64,000 nt of DNA from Bactericera cockerelli (Eukaryota > Arthropoda > Insecta > Hemiptera > Triozidae): contig CM044956.1 in the NCBI GenBank assembly GCA_024516035.1, positions 28,369,101-28,433,100 of the forward strand. Direction: 5' to 3'. The position numbers were made by a program, and so were the translations under genes. The notes under the pieces were generated by a model that saw nothing but the letters and a program-made list of their open reading frames with translations, did no database searches and was not told the origin of the DNA. Positions 11,099-20,899 of the stretch are shown here, one piece after another (position 1 is the stretch's first letter; every line of letters starts with the position of its first letter).

Positions 11099-11640
11099 AT
11101 GACCCCAAAAACTCCACTTTTTGGTTACAAAAGGAAGAATGCCTACTCAGAAGAATTCATGTTTAACTTTTCGTTGTTTGAATGTACCTACATGAAATTC
11201 ACACCTCGGCCAAGGTGTCTGATGAACTGTTATTCTCGTAGTGTTGACGCATCCACTGATTCCAACACACCAGACAAACATGTTCTTTATTTTACTAAGA
11301 AAACTATTGAATAATTGATGAATACGTACGATTAGATGCTTTAACAACAAATTAACTGTCCATAAATTTACGGGAGGTAACGAATTCTCTCCCGTTGGCT
11401 TTTTCTTACCCGAGTTCTCTCCGGCTCGTTTAAGGGTTCACAACGATGTCTAATTCAATGATACATTTTAGGTGTTTCTATTATAAAATTTATGCTAGGC
11501 CTAAACTATGTATTTATAAACCCAGGTAAAAAATGCAAGCTACGGGAGATAATTCGGTGTTGATAAAACCATGAGTGGGAGAGAACTCGTGGTACTCTAC
11601 CTGACCAAAAGCTGGGTCGGGAGAGAACTCGGTGACGACC
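11099..11640 (+). repeat. Diverged, deleted copy of the large foldback family
   Basis: It starts ATGACCCCAAAAACTCCAC, like the ATCCCCCC-AAAAAC-ACCAC terminus at 27237. It contains CACACCTCGGCCAAGGTGT, like the inner arm end at 29879. It then follows the arm's GTTCTCTCCC-GTTG, GAGTTCTCTCCGGC, TATGCTAGGCCTAAACTATG and GGGAGAGAACTCGGTG blocks in the same order as 28140-28690. The order of parts is partly rearranged and the sequence is more worn than the two arms. Confidence 0.65.
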
Positions 11641-12300
11641 AGATTGACATAATTTTGTATGTACTGGTGTGATGATGAAAACAGGATACTAGTTATTATT
11701 ATCTTATAATAATATACATATAATATAAATTGCTTTATTAAAGTCCTATAATTAAATAATTGGGTATTAGATATTGAATTACTTACGGATGTACAATGTA
11801 CACATGTACATATTGTTTTTTTTGATGTTTGGCTATTTACGGTTGATGATTTTACATAATTATTTGTTATTATCATTATTATTATTATTAGTTAGAATTG
11901 GCTAAATCCTCATCCACCTCGGCTACTCACAGGCCCAGGCCATTGGCTATTGCTCTAGCTCTGATACTTCTCATCTTCAATCTGCACTGCAATAAAAACA
12001 GATAAAATCGAAACGCAAGTCGACAAGAAAAACATCTTGCTTTCAACTTGGCGTTAAGGAAAGCTCTTCTTCCAGCAAACTTGTTCTCCTAATTCTCATT
12101 TCTTCCTTTAAAAGCTCATAAAAGTAAAATAATAATATAAATTATCTTAATGCACATAATAAAAAATAAGATAAAAAAAGAAGCGAGAGTAAAAAGAGAA
12201 GAAAAGAAAAGAATAAGTTTGTGTTTTTCTTTTTCCCTTCTCCAGTTCTTTCTGCAAGAAGGAAAGAAAGAGAAATTAAAAAAGTAATACAAAAGCGCGC
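11641..12300. other. Intergenic DNA
   Basis: Includes a short ATT microsatellite at about 11876-11890. No gene recognised. Confidence 0.45.
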
Positions 12301-12319
12301 CGTCGTTGCTTCCCATTTT

Positions 12320-12340
12320 ATTGGACGTTGCCATGGCAAC
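12320..12340. promoter_or_regulatory. Palindromic RFX X-box with adjacent CCAAT box
   Basis: GTTGCCATGGCAAC at 12327-12340 is a perfect 14-bp palindrome and an ideal X-box, the site bound by RFX factors that control ciliary genes in animals. ATTGG (CCAAT on the minus strand) lies at 12320-12324. The patch 12295-12345 is GC-richer than its surroundings. Which gene it would serve is not visible; a minus-strand frame starting ATGGCAACGTCC inside the site is not convincing as a gene. Confidence 0.45.
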
Positions 12341-12344
12341 CGGG

Positions 12345-15032
12345 GATTGAGAGAAAGAGAAAGCAGGGTTTTTAGTTTTAAAAAAAGCTTTCGAGAGAGC
12401 TTTCCACTGCTAGAAGGAGAGAGGGAGCCCCCAATGTTACTTTATTATTATCGACCCATATAATATGTATGTGTGTGTACTGGCTTGGCAGTGGGACTAG
12501 GACTGGGGGTGACAAGTCCAAGGAAAATGCTCTTTGTATACGCGTACGTGATATTGAGGAGAGATAATTAGGTAAAATAAACATTGCCTCAAATTTTCTC
12601 TCAGCTTCAAAAAATTGTGATGCTCAAAATTAGTATAAGGAATCGATTTAGACGTTTTGATTTTCTAGTTAAGTTTAAATTTCGATACATTTATTTCGTT
12701 TTCTATTTCGTTAGGTCAGATAGTAACTTCCTGATTTCGATACATTTGATTTCGATTCTATTTGTAAAAACTAAATAAAGCATTTGTTAATACTTAAAAA
12801 AACTTCCTGATATAGAAAGCTTACTTGAATCAAAATCCAAAGTGATAAAAATAGATTATTAAAGAGACAAAAGTCTTGTGATTCAAATAATATCAAGAGA
12901 GAAATATAGATAAAAAGTTTTGTTGAGCTTCTACATGACGTTAGCTAGTTTTCAACAAGGAGTCTTTACTTTGCACCTTAATATTCAAATTCTATCTCGA
13001 CTCGGAAATCCTCAGCAGTATTTTAAGATTCCCGGACTCCTTACCATTTCCTGTTCCTCGCAGCATAGCTTACTACAGAACATATTATGTAACACTAATC
13101 CAATTGCAGCAATTACACAAAATTTACAGCTCCATTTCCTCAGTTGTGATCCCCAAAATTTGTAGTAGTGTTCGCAGACAGTACTGAGTACACTACCTGT
13201 GACAGGATATTAGTTTCTCAGAAGATCTTAATACTCTGTATAAACACACAGAGGATTTAAAGTATTCATTGGCACTGGTATTAGTTTTAATACACAAGGA
13301 TTAACTGAAGGAAGTATTTGAAATTTGGAAATCCTTTAGCTGTGGACCTTTGGAATCTCTGGGTAAATAAACCACACATATCAATAAAATTTGATGTTCG
13401 AGAGATTTGTTGGATTTTAGATTTTTTGTACTCGTACATTTGTATAAAAGAGAAATATGAACGGACTGTATATTTGTGTGTCATTCTTTAAAGAAAAAGA
13501 AATTATTTACATCATAGATACATAATTATATCAACTCATTAATACAATACGATATTTTCGAGAAAGTATAAAAATATTTTTTGAACGTGTGACAGTATCT
13601 GCTTTAAATTTAGAAAAAGCTACTAGAATAATATGAAATCGTACAATGTTAAAATAAGCTTCCAAAATTTCAGCTTTTTAGCACGTGTTGCAGAAGGAAG
13701 TGGGTTTGAGCATACTCTATTGATCATGGAATTAGCCATTGGAGTACAAGTGCTCACTGCCAGGTTTCCAAGGAGAAAATGAGAAGGCAGGAAAAGAACC
13801 CCCCCCCCCCCTTACCTCCTTTAAAACGCACGTGGAGAGAAAAGCCCTTTTATTAGAGGTCTATGGTTACCCCCCTCCCAATTTCATGGGAGTGTGTGAG
13901 TGACTGTGTTGTGGTGGGGGTGTTAGGTGGGGGGAAGGGAGGTAGGGGGTTCTATGAGGTTTACCTGAGTTTTGAGTGAGAGAGTGTGTAAATTTATGAC
14001 TCATTTATAAGTACAGACTGTACATGTTTCTATACAGGATGAACGTCATTCTTGTCTTGTTAACATTCTGGTATAAGAATTCCCACTTCCTTGGTGAGTT
14101 GTGTAGAAATAGGTAGCCATGTATGCTGAATAATAGTATATATACTATATATGATACTAAAACATGAGGAAGATATGTCATACTGTTGATCTTGCGTTCT
14201 AATGAAACTATATATTGTCCTAATCCTCTATGATTTATCTACTGCCACTTCTAATAGTAAACAGTTACCCTGAGAAAGTCATTATCAAATACATAAAATG
14301 TCAAACTATGAGAGATTGCAGGGTTGCAGACTGATCTCAGCTGACACGAAATGTTACAAGTCGTCAGTGTTTGAACTAAAAAAGGCAAAGTAATCTTCAG
14401 GTGCACTCATAACGTAAGACCGTCAACGCCATAATTAGGTGTAAGACCAGTGACTCAATGGTCAAGCCAGAGATCGCGAATTTGAAACCCAGGAGGGATA
14501 GGACAATTTGACCACATAATCAAACGTCTGGGACTTACTTCTGGAAGAATGGGACTCATTTGTCCATGTTGGGCAGAAGGTATAACTAAAGCGATAATAT
14601 TACGATAGGATGAAGCACCCTGTACATCTCTTCATGTAACAGATCCGGAGAGGACATGTCCATTGAGGATGATGAGGCATTTACATGAGATGAGCCTCAT
14701 CAAGTCTTTGTTTTCATCCTTCTTCATCAATCAATTAGGAAAGAGGATTAAATGTAGGGCGATGAGGTTGTATGATATCCTCTAATCAACCTTGCGTTGC
14801 GGTTTTTTATATCATCGTCCCCCTCCATCATGTTGAGTGCAGGCAGACTGCAAGTTTTCCCACAGTAAGGAGTTAGGTGTACGTAACTCGTACTCTTTTC
14901 GCCGAGTGGTTGCGTATAGAGCAAGACAGCTGATGTATGATCAAAACCACAGTCAATTCCAAGGTAAGTTATGAAACTGAAAACTCGTTAGCTCAAAAAA
15001 TAATATAATAATGGACACTTATTTACAATGCC
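12345..15032. other. AT-rich intergenic DNA
   Basis: No gene is recognised. There is a C12 run near 13800 and a GC-richer patch 13780-13950. A weak tRNA-like stretch at about 14440-14490 (TGACTCAATGGTCAAG) lacks a good B box. Confidence 0.5.
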
Positions 15033-15274
15033 CAGTGCCGGATTACCCATATGGCGGATTTGGCAGATGCCAAGGGCCCCGCGCTTTAGGGGGCCCCGCG
15101 CTTGAGCAGCTTACACTAGATATTATGAGTTTTTTAAAAAGGTTACACTAGGTATTATTTTTTTTTTTTTTTTTTTTTTTATAGGCTTTCTTTTTTTATG
15201 GCAGGATTCTCACTGAAGTGAGCTCTTCCACCCAACCATTTATTTCTGGCGATAAAGCCAGCAAAGAAAAAAAA

Positions 15275-15276
<2 letters not shown>

Positions 15277-15313
<37 letters not shown>
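15277..15313. repeat. (AAT)n microsatellite, left border of the Dong-like LINE
   Basis: About 12 AAT units. A second short ATA/TAA tract at 18729-18748 borders the other side of the LINE. Confidence 0.9.
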
Positions 15314-15408
15314 GACTGTGTAAATTTTCCGATCGCTCCGCGAGTGAAATATTTTCCGAAATTTTTCAAAGTTTCAAACTTTTATGAAAATGTGTTGTTT
15401 TTAACGTT

Positions 15409-16875
15409 ATGTCATCAATGGGAACAAGACAGGAGCCCACGGTTCCTCCTCGTCTTTCCCGGAAACGTTGGAGTTTGGAGGAGAATATAAATGTATATAA
15501 AGCATACTTCAGAGCGACAAGATGTGGAACTGATACGATTAGATATCGACATAAATTCTTTGCCGAGTGGAAGAAAATATACCCAGACTCAGATGTTTCC
15601 GAACAAAGAATATGTGATCAACGCTACCAAATGATGAAATACAATCGATTCATAGACAAAGTTCAAGTTGACCATATCAAACAACAAGTAAATGTGGAAA
15701 TGAACTTCAATCTGGTGTTCAGCAGTTCCAATACAACAAGTGAGACACAACAACCTCACCCAGATATAATAACAATCAATGAATCGACAGAAACCATTGT
15801 CTCTAATCGAACTCCCTCTGCTGAACAAATTGACGAACCAGACATACCTCAAACATCTCAAAACCTATCGAATGAGGTGAATGGCGAAACGAACGAGATT
15901 GATGATAGATTCAATATATTGTATGGCAAATATAAAACTTTTCAACCAGATAATAGACCAACTATACCGAAAATAAAGTACAACTTTCAGTCAGAAAGCA
16001 AAGTGAAAGAAGTTGATGCCTACCTAAGAAATAAAATAACATCATTTCAATCATTGGAACACATTAACCTCGTTGTGTACGTCGCGGCACTCACAGTTTG
16101 TTCACTCCTGAATATTTCCCTACCAGATGAAAGATCGAGCCCGAGACACACGACTGAGCAGAAACCCACCTGGCAGATGAGACTCGAGAAGAAAATTGCA
16201 AATTTTAGATCCGACCTAAGCAAGTTGTACAACTGGAAAGACGGAAGGGCCAAAAAATACTTACCATTACTTCATAAGTATGGAATCGATCCTCGACAAC
16301 GATATTTTGATCGGAATTTTCTAAAAACGACAGATAACCTAAAACAAAAGATCTCTGCTTTCAGTCAAAGGTTAAGGAGATATAATAAATCTCATAAGAG
16401 AACTACTCAGAACAAACTGTTTATGTCTAATGAAAAATGTTTCTACCAAAACCTGGAATCAAGAAGTTCAGATAATTCTCAGCAAAGTGATCAAACAGGC
16501 CTACCCGATAAAGAAGAAGTGTTTCAGTTTTGGAAAAATATATGGTCAAAGAGTACGGAACACAACAAAAACAGTACGTGGATTGAAGATGAAAAGAAAA
16601 GATGCGAACATATCGTACCCATGGAATCAGAAGAAGTGACATTACAAGAAGTTCAGCAAATCATAAAAAAATTACACAACTGGAAGTCACCAGGGCTGGA
16701 CAAAATTCATAATTATTGGTGGAAATATTTTACATGCATTCACATACATCTTCAAACTCATATCAATAAAGTATTTTGTAATCCCAATGAAATGCCAACA
16801 TTCCTGAACCATGGTATTACTTATTTAAAATCTAAAAATAATAATACAAGCCAACCGGAAAATTACCGGTCTTAA
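15409..16875 (+). pseudogene. R4/Dong-like LINE protein, N-terminal half (488 aa)
   Basis: Residues about 18-75 form a Myb/SANT-like helix set (RKRWSLEENINVY, then FAEWKKIYP and SEQRICDQR), a DNA-binding domain found at this place in R2/R4-clade proteins. A polar Ser/Thr/Asn-rich linker follows. From about residue 370 the pre-RT region reads FWKNIWS, NWKSPGLDKIHNYWWKYF and GITYLKSK, ending at PENYRS. That point is where RT motif 1 normally continues with PI(T/S)CL. A TAA stop follows at once. The frame of the downstream half differs by 2, so about 150 residues of RT palm appear deleted between 16875 and 16960. Family membership is clear; R4 against Dong is judged from the TAA target. Confidence 0.75.
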
Positions 16876-16895
16876 TAAAGTTTTTAAATCACAGT

Positions 16896-18638
16896 ATGCA
16901 AGAGTGGAGTACGAAGCTACATCTATCCATGACATCAATACGTAACAACAACAACAACAACGCCGCCGCCGCCACTGCATCTATTAATTATGAGTCTGAA
17001 TTCATACCAATCAAACAAGGAATTTTTCAAGGTGATGGCTGGAGTCCCCAGTGGTTTTGTCTGGCCCTGAATCCCCTCAGCAACATTCTAAATAGCACAA
17101 AGAAAGGGTACAAACCACTGACATCTGCTGACTTGGCCGTCTCACACTTACTTTATGTAGATGATCTTAAGTTGTACGCCCGCAACAAAGATGAGTTGAA
17201 ATCTCTACTCGAAACCACAGCTATCTTCTCGTCAGACATAAGGATGAATTTCGGAATTGGAAAGTGCGCCATACTAGAAGTTAAAAGAGGATCCATAATA
17301 AAACAAGAAAATGCCGATCTTAATCTTGAACTGACCCCTATATCACTCCCTTCTCTTGAGTCGTACTATAAATATCTTGGAATATCACAGGATCTCGTGT
17401 TCCATAAAGAAAATGTGAAGGAAAAAGTTACGGCTGGATACACATCTAGAGTGAAGAAAATCCTAGCAACAAGTTTAGATGGGAAAAACAAAATCAAAGC
17501 CATAAATAGCTGGTGTATACCCCTGCTATCGTACTCATTTGGTATCATCCCATGGACAACCACTGATCTGCAAGCACTAGATAGAAAAACAAGAGTGCTG
17601 ATGACACAATACCGCATTCATCATCCCAGATCATGCATGGAACGTCTCTACCTACCTCGCACATCAGGGGGAAGAGGACTCATCTGTCTTGAAAAATTAG
17701 CTCAGAAAGAGAAATTGAATTTAAAAAGCTACTTCCTTCAGAAGAAAGAAACATCGCCACTACACGAATCGGTAATAAATGCCGATGACAATCTTTCTAC
17801 TTTGAATCTCAAAAGTACCACCATGCCCACACAGATCCACGACTCAACTTTTTTGAATCGATGGCAGGAAAAATCCTTACATGGCCGTTTCAAAAAAGCA
17901 CTCGACAACAACCATCTTTCATCCAATGCATGGCTGAAAAAAAGTTCTTTGTATGGAGAAACCGAAGGATTTGCTCTAGCAATTCAAGATGAAGTCATAG
18001 TGACCAAAAATTACATCAAACATATTGAGAAAAAAGACATCAATGATAAGTGTAGACTATGTAATAGAATGCCAGAAACAATTCAACATATTACATCAAG
18101 TTGTAGCATACTGGCAAACACAGATTACTTACATCGCCACAACTCCTCGGCCAAAATAGTCCATCAATTCATTGCTCTCAATTTTAATCTGATTAAATAT
18201 AAAACAGAATATTTCAAGTACCACCCTGAACCTATTTTGGAAAATACAATAGCAAAATTATACTGGGACACAACAATTATAACCGACCGAAGAATCGAAG
18301 CGAACCGGCCAGATATTGTTTTCCTTGACAAAATAAACAAGAAAGTCAAGTTGATCGACATCGCTCATCCCGCGGATCACAACATCACCACGACCACCGC
18401 TGTCAAGATCCACAAGTATCAAGATCTGGCGATAGAGATCTCCAACATGTGGAATGTGGAATCTGTCGAAACGATCCCAGTCGTCATGTCTACCAATGGT
18501 CTGATTCACCCAAGCTTCTACATCCACTCGAAGAAAATTGCACTACCACCTTCCCTTGTCCACCAGATCCAGAAATCAGTTCTTCTTGAAAACTGCCGTC
18601 TTGTTCGCAAGTTTCTATCACATTCTCCTGACTCCTGA
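16896..18638 (+). pseudogene. R4/Dong-like LINE protein, RT C-terminus and endonuclease (580 aa)
   Basis: The frame opens near the deletion junction; an Asn6/Ala4 run at 16947-16971 comes from AAC and GCC triplet repeats. RT motifs follow: PIKQGIFQGDGWSP (canonical form GDSLSP) and YVDD at 17154-17165. About residue 386 starts CRLC, then HITSSC, the zinc motif typical of R2-clade LINEs. About residue 471 RPDIV and, 17 residues on, DIAHPAD give the PD-(D/E)xK core of the restriction-like endonuclease, followed by KYQDLAIEISNMW. It ends normally. The first catalytic Asp of the polymerase is lost with the deletion, but the endonuclease looks intact. Confidence 0.75.
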
Positions 18639-18774
18639 CTCAAATCAAATAATTTAATCTATGTTTGCTATGAAAATAGCCCATAGATTCAAAATGTAAC
18701 ATACCATTGTAATATGAGAAATAAAATGAAATAATAATAATAATAAAAATAAAAAAAAATATATAGAGAATATC

Positions 18775-19974
18775 TTACAAAAATTGTTGGTAATTTTCCG
18801 CAACAAGAGCTTTGAAACCGATCTGACTTGCTGCAGTTCTGATCTCTAAAGGTAAATTGTTCCACAATCGTACTGCTCTAACATGAAATGAGTTGGAGTA
18901 CGCCAACGTTCTGTGCATCGGGATTTCAAGTACTCTTGTATCTTGAGACCGAGTAGAGTACTGCCCTGACTCGAAAAGATACATAAAAATTTCACGCAAG
19001 TATTGTGGTTTAGATGTGTTTAATACTTTGAAAAGTAACATCAGAGCATGTGTGTCTCTTCTCTTGTCTAATTTCAACCATTTCAGTTGAGAGTAGGATT
19101 GTGATAGGTGGTCAAATTTTCTCAGACCACACACAAACCGCACACATGCATTTTGGGCCATTTGTAGGCTTTGTCCCAATTCCCCGCTCAGACTTCCATA
19201 AACCACATCACAATAATCAAAGTGGGGGAAAATAAGAGACTCAACCAACCTTCTTTTTAAATCCTCGGGAAAAATCTTCCGAAATTTACCCAACGTATAC
19301 AGACAGTAGAAAACTCTCTTCCGCACATCATTGATATGGGTTTTCCAACAAAGACCATTGTCAAATACAAGGCCCAAGTTTCTAGCCTCGTTAACAACAG
19401 GTATTATACTGTTGTCCAGAATTATGTCTGGTACTACCAAAGATGGAAGTATGGTAGAGCGAAAATGGTTTGAGCCAATGATCAGTGCTTTAGATTTCGT
19501 AGGATTAGGTTTTAGGAAGAGCCTACTTGCCCAAGATTGGAAATTTTCCAAATCTTCGTTCAACATATCTATGGCATCAGCTAGTTTTTCAGGCAAGCAA
19601 TGTATATAAACCTGAATGTCATCTGCATAGGTGTGGTATTTGCAATGTTTAAAGACTTGCTGAATTCCAGAAATATAGATTGCGAACAGTAAAGGCCCGG
19701 CAACTGATCCTTGCGGTATTCCTGATCTGATATTTCTCCAGCCAGAGATACTATCCTGGTGCTTTATTCGCTGTCTGCGTCCTTGCAAATAGCTTTCAAT
19801 CCATGAGAGAGCGGATCTGGAGAAATGCATCTTCCCCAAGAGTGCCAGCAGCACATCAAAATCCAAGCAGTCAAAAGCCTTGCTCATGTCCAGCAACACA
19901 AGGACAGTTATCTTTTTAGCATCAAGAGCTAAACGGACATCCTCTGTTACTTTTACAAGTGCAGAGGCCGTACT
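18775..19974 (-). pseudogene. Jockey/CR1-type LINE reverse transcriptase, 5'-truncated
   Basis: About 399 codons are open on the minus strand, beginning TASALVKVTEDVR without a start codon at the truncation point. Catalytic motifs are present: LLDMSKAFD, then PQGSVAGPLLF and YADD. The C-terminal RAVRLWNNLPLEIR signature of Jockey/CR1/I-group LINEs lies close to the stop. The endonuclease and gag-like ORF are missing, as usual for a 5'-truncated insertion. No internal stop or frameshift is seen in what remains, which suggests a fairly recent insertion. Jockey against CR1 or LOA is not decided. Confidence 0.8.
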
Positions 19975-20139
19975 GTATTATGCGTTTTTTAAAAGCTTAC
20001 ACTAGGTACTTTTGGATAATGGGTAAGAAGAAGAAATAAAAGTGAAATCACACACTCACAGGAAAGTACATAAATTGAAAGAAAAGCGCGGGGCTCGCTA
20101 TTATTATCTATTCCTTGAATAAACTATGATCAACCACAT

Positions 20140-20250
20140 AGACATTAGCGGATTACCTACCAATATGTCAGATTTGGTAGATGCCAAGTTCCTCGCGATT
20201 TTGGGGGCCCCGCGTTTCGGGCAGCTTACATAAATTATAAGTGTTTTGAA
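20140..20250 (+). repeat. Internal copy of the hAT-like left end
   Basis: GCGGATTACC, GATTTGGTAGATGCCAAG and GGGGGCCCCGCG, then GGGCAGCTTACA, repeat the order at 15039-15112. It lacks the terminal CAGTGCC. Either an older copy of the same family was nested here or the left end was duplicated. Confidence 0.6.
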
Positions 20251-20899
20251 TGACCTTTAACTCGGTTTTCTTGGATTTTAATAATAAAGAAAATCACAGC
20301 CAGTTGGGCAAAATATTAAATGAAAAACCACGGGGCCCACCTTAAAATCGACCAAATATATGAAAATAGGTTTTGCCTTTTGCCTGCGGCTCTTTATTGT
20401 ATAATATAATATAATTACTCGTATTTGAAAAGAATAATATTGACAAAGGATGTGATTATCGCCTTAGTTAATCTCTGCCATCAAACCCAGAGCCATCTGA
20501 GTGCTCAGTGATCGGCTTTATCGACATCTTAACCAATGATCTTCATTATAGTTGCCTGCGGCGCTTTTAATGAATTTTTCAAGATATCTTTTTGTATTCA
20601 TTTTCCGAGTATTTTCCCCCCTAACTTTGCAAAAATTTCGCCTGCGGCGCCGCCAAATTAACTTATCTTAATGGTTTGGATTACTTTTCAAGACATCCAA
20701 GAAAAATCTTTGGGCATTTTCGAAGTGTCTTTTGATAGGGTCGTTTTGGATACTATTATGGATTGGTGCTCAGGACACTTGGCTTCAATTTCAAGGTTCT
20801 AAAAAAAGTATTTTATCATAAACTTAGTACAATTTTGGGGCCCCGCACCTTGAAATTGCCAAGGGCCCCGCGCAGCCTTAATCCGGCACTGACAATGCC

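Larger units (their letters stand above)
15314..18748 (+). mobile_element. R4/Dong-like non-LTR retrotransposon inserted in a TAA repeat
   Basis: Two plus-strand open frames encode the parts of an R2/R4-type LINE: an N-terminal Myb/SANT-like domain, reverse transcriptase with YVDD, a C-x2-C/H/C zinc motif and a C-terminal restriction-like endonuclease. The unit is bordered on both sides by TAA-type repeats, matching the known target preference of Dong elements. An internal deletion removes the front of the RT domain, so it cannot move by itself. Confidence 0.75.
15158..19974 (-). mobile_element. 5'-truncated Jockey/CR1-type LINE, interrupted
   Basis: On the minus strand, RT coding sequence (19974-18775) runs into a 3' UTR that resumes at 15280-15181 after an insertion. 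It ends in a poly(A) tail seen as T23 at 15158-15180. Similar flanks, TATTATG-GTTTTTTAAAA and TTACACTAGGTA, occur at 15121-15155 and 19976-20008, consistent with a long worn target duplication. Extent is inferred from this layout. Confidence 0.65.
15033..20891. mobile_element. hAT-like DNA element with perfect 8-bp TSD, holding two nested LINEs
   Basis: The ends are perfect 13-bp inverted repeats, CAGTGCCGGATTA at 15033 and TAATCCGGCACTG ending at 20891. Both are followed inward by related GCCAAGGGCCCCGCG blocks. The flanks are identical 8-bp direct repeats, ACAATGCC, at 15025-15032 and 20892-20899. An 8-bp duplication with CAG-starting termini is the hAT pattern. No hAT transposase is present, so this is a non-autonomous element; without the LINEs it would be about 1 kb. 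A second left-end-like segment lies inside at about 20140-20250. Confidence 0.8.
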
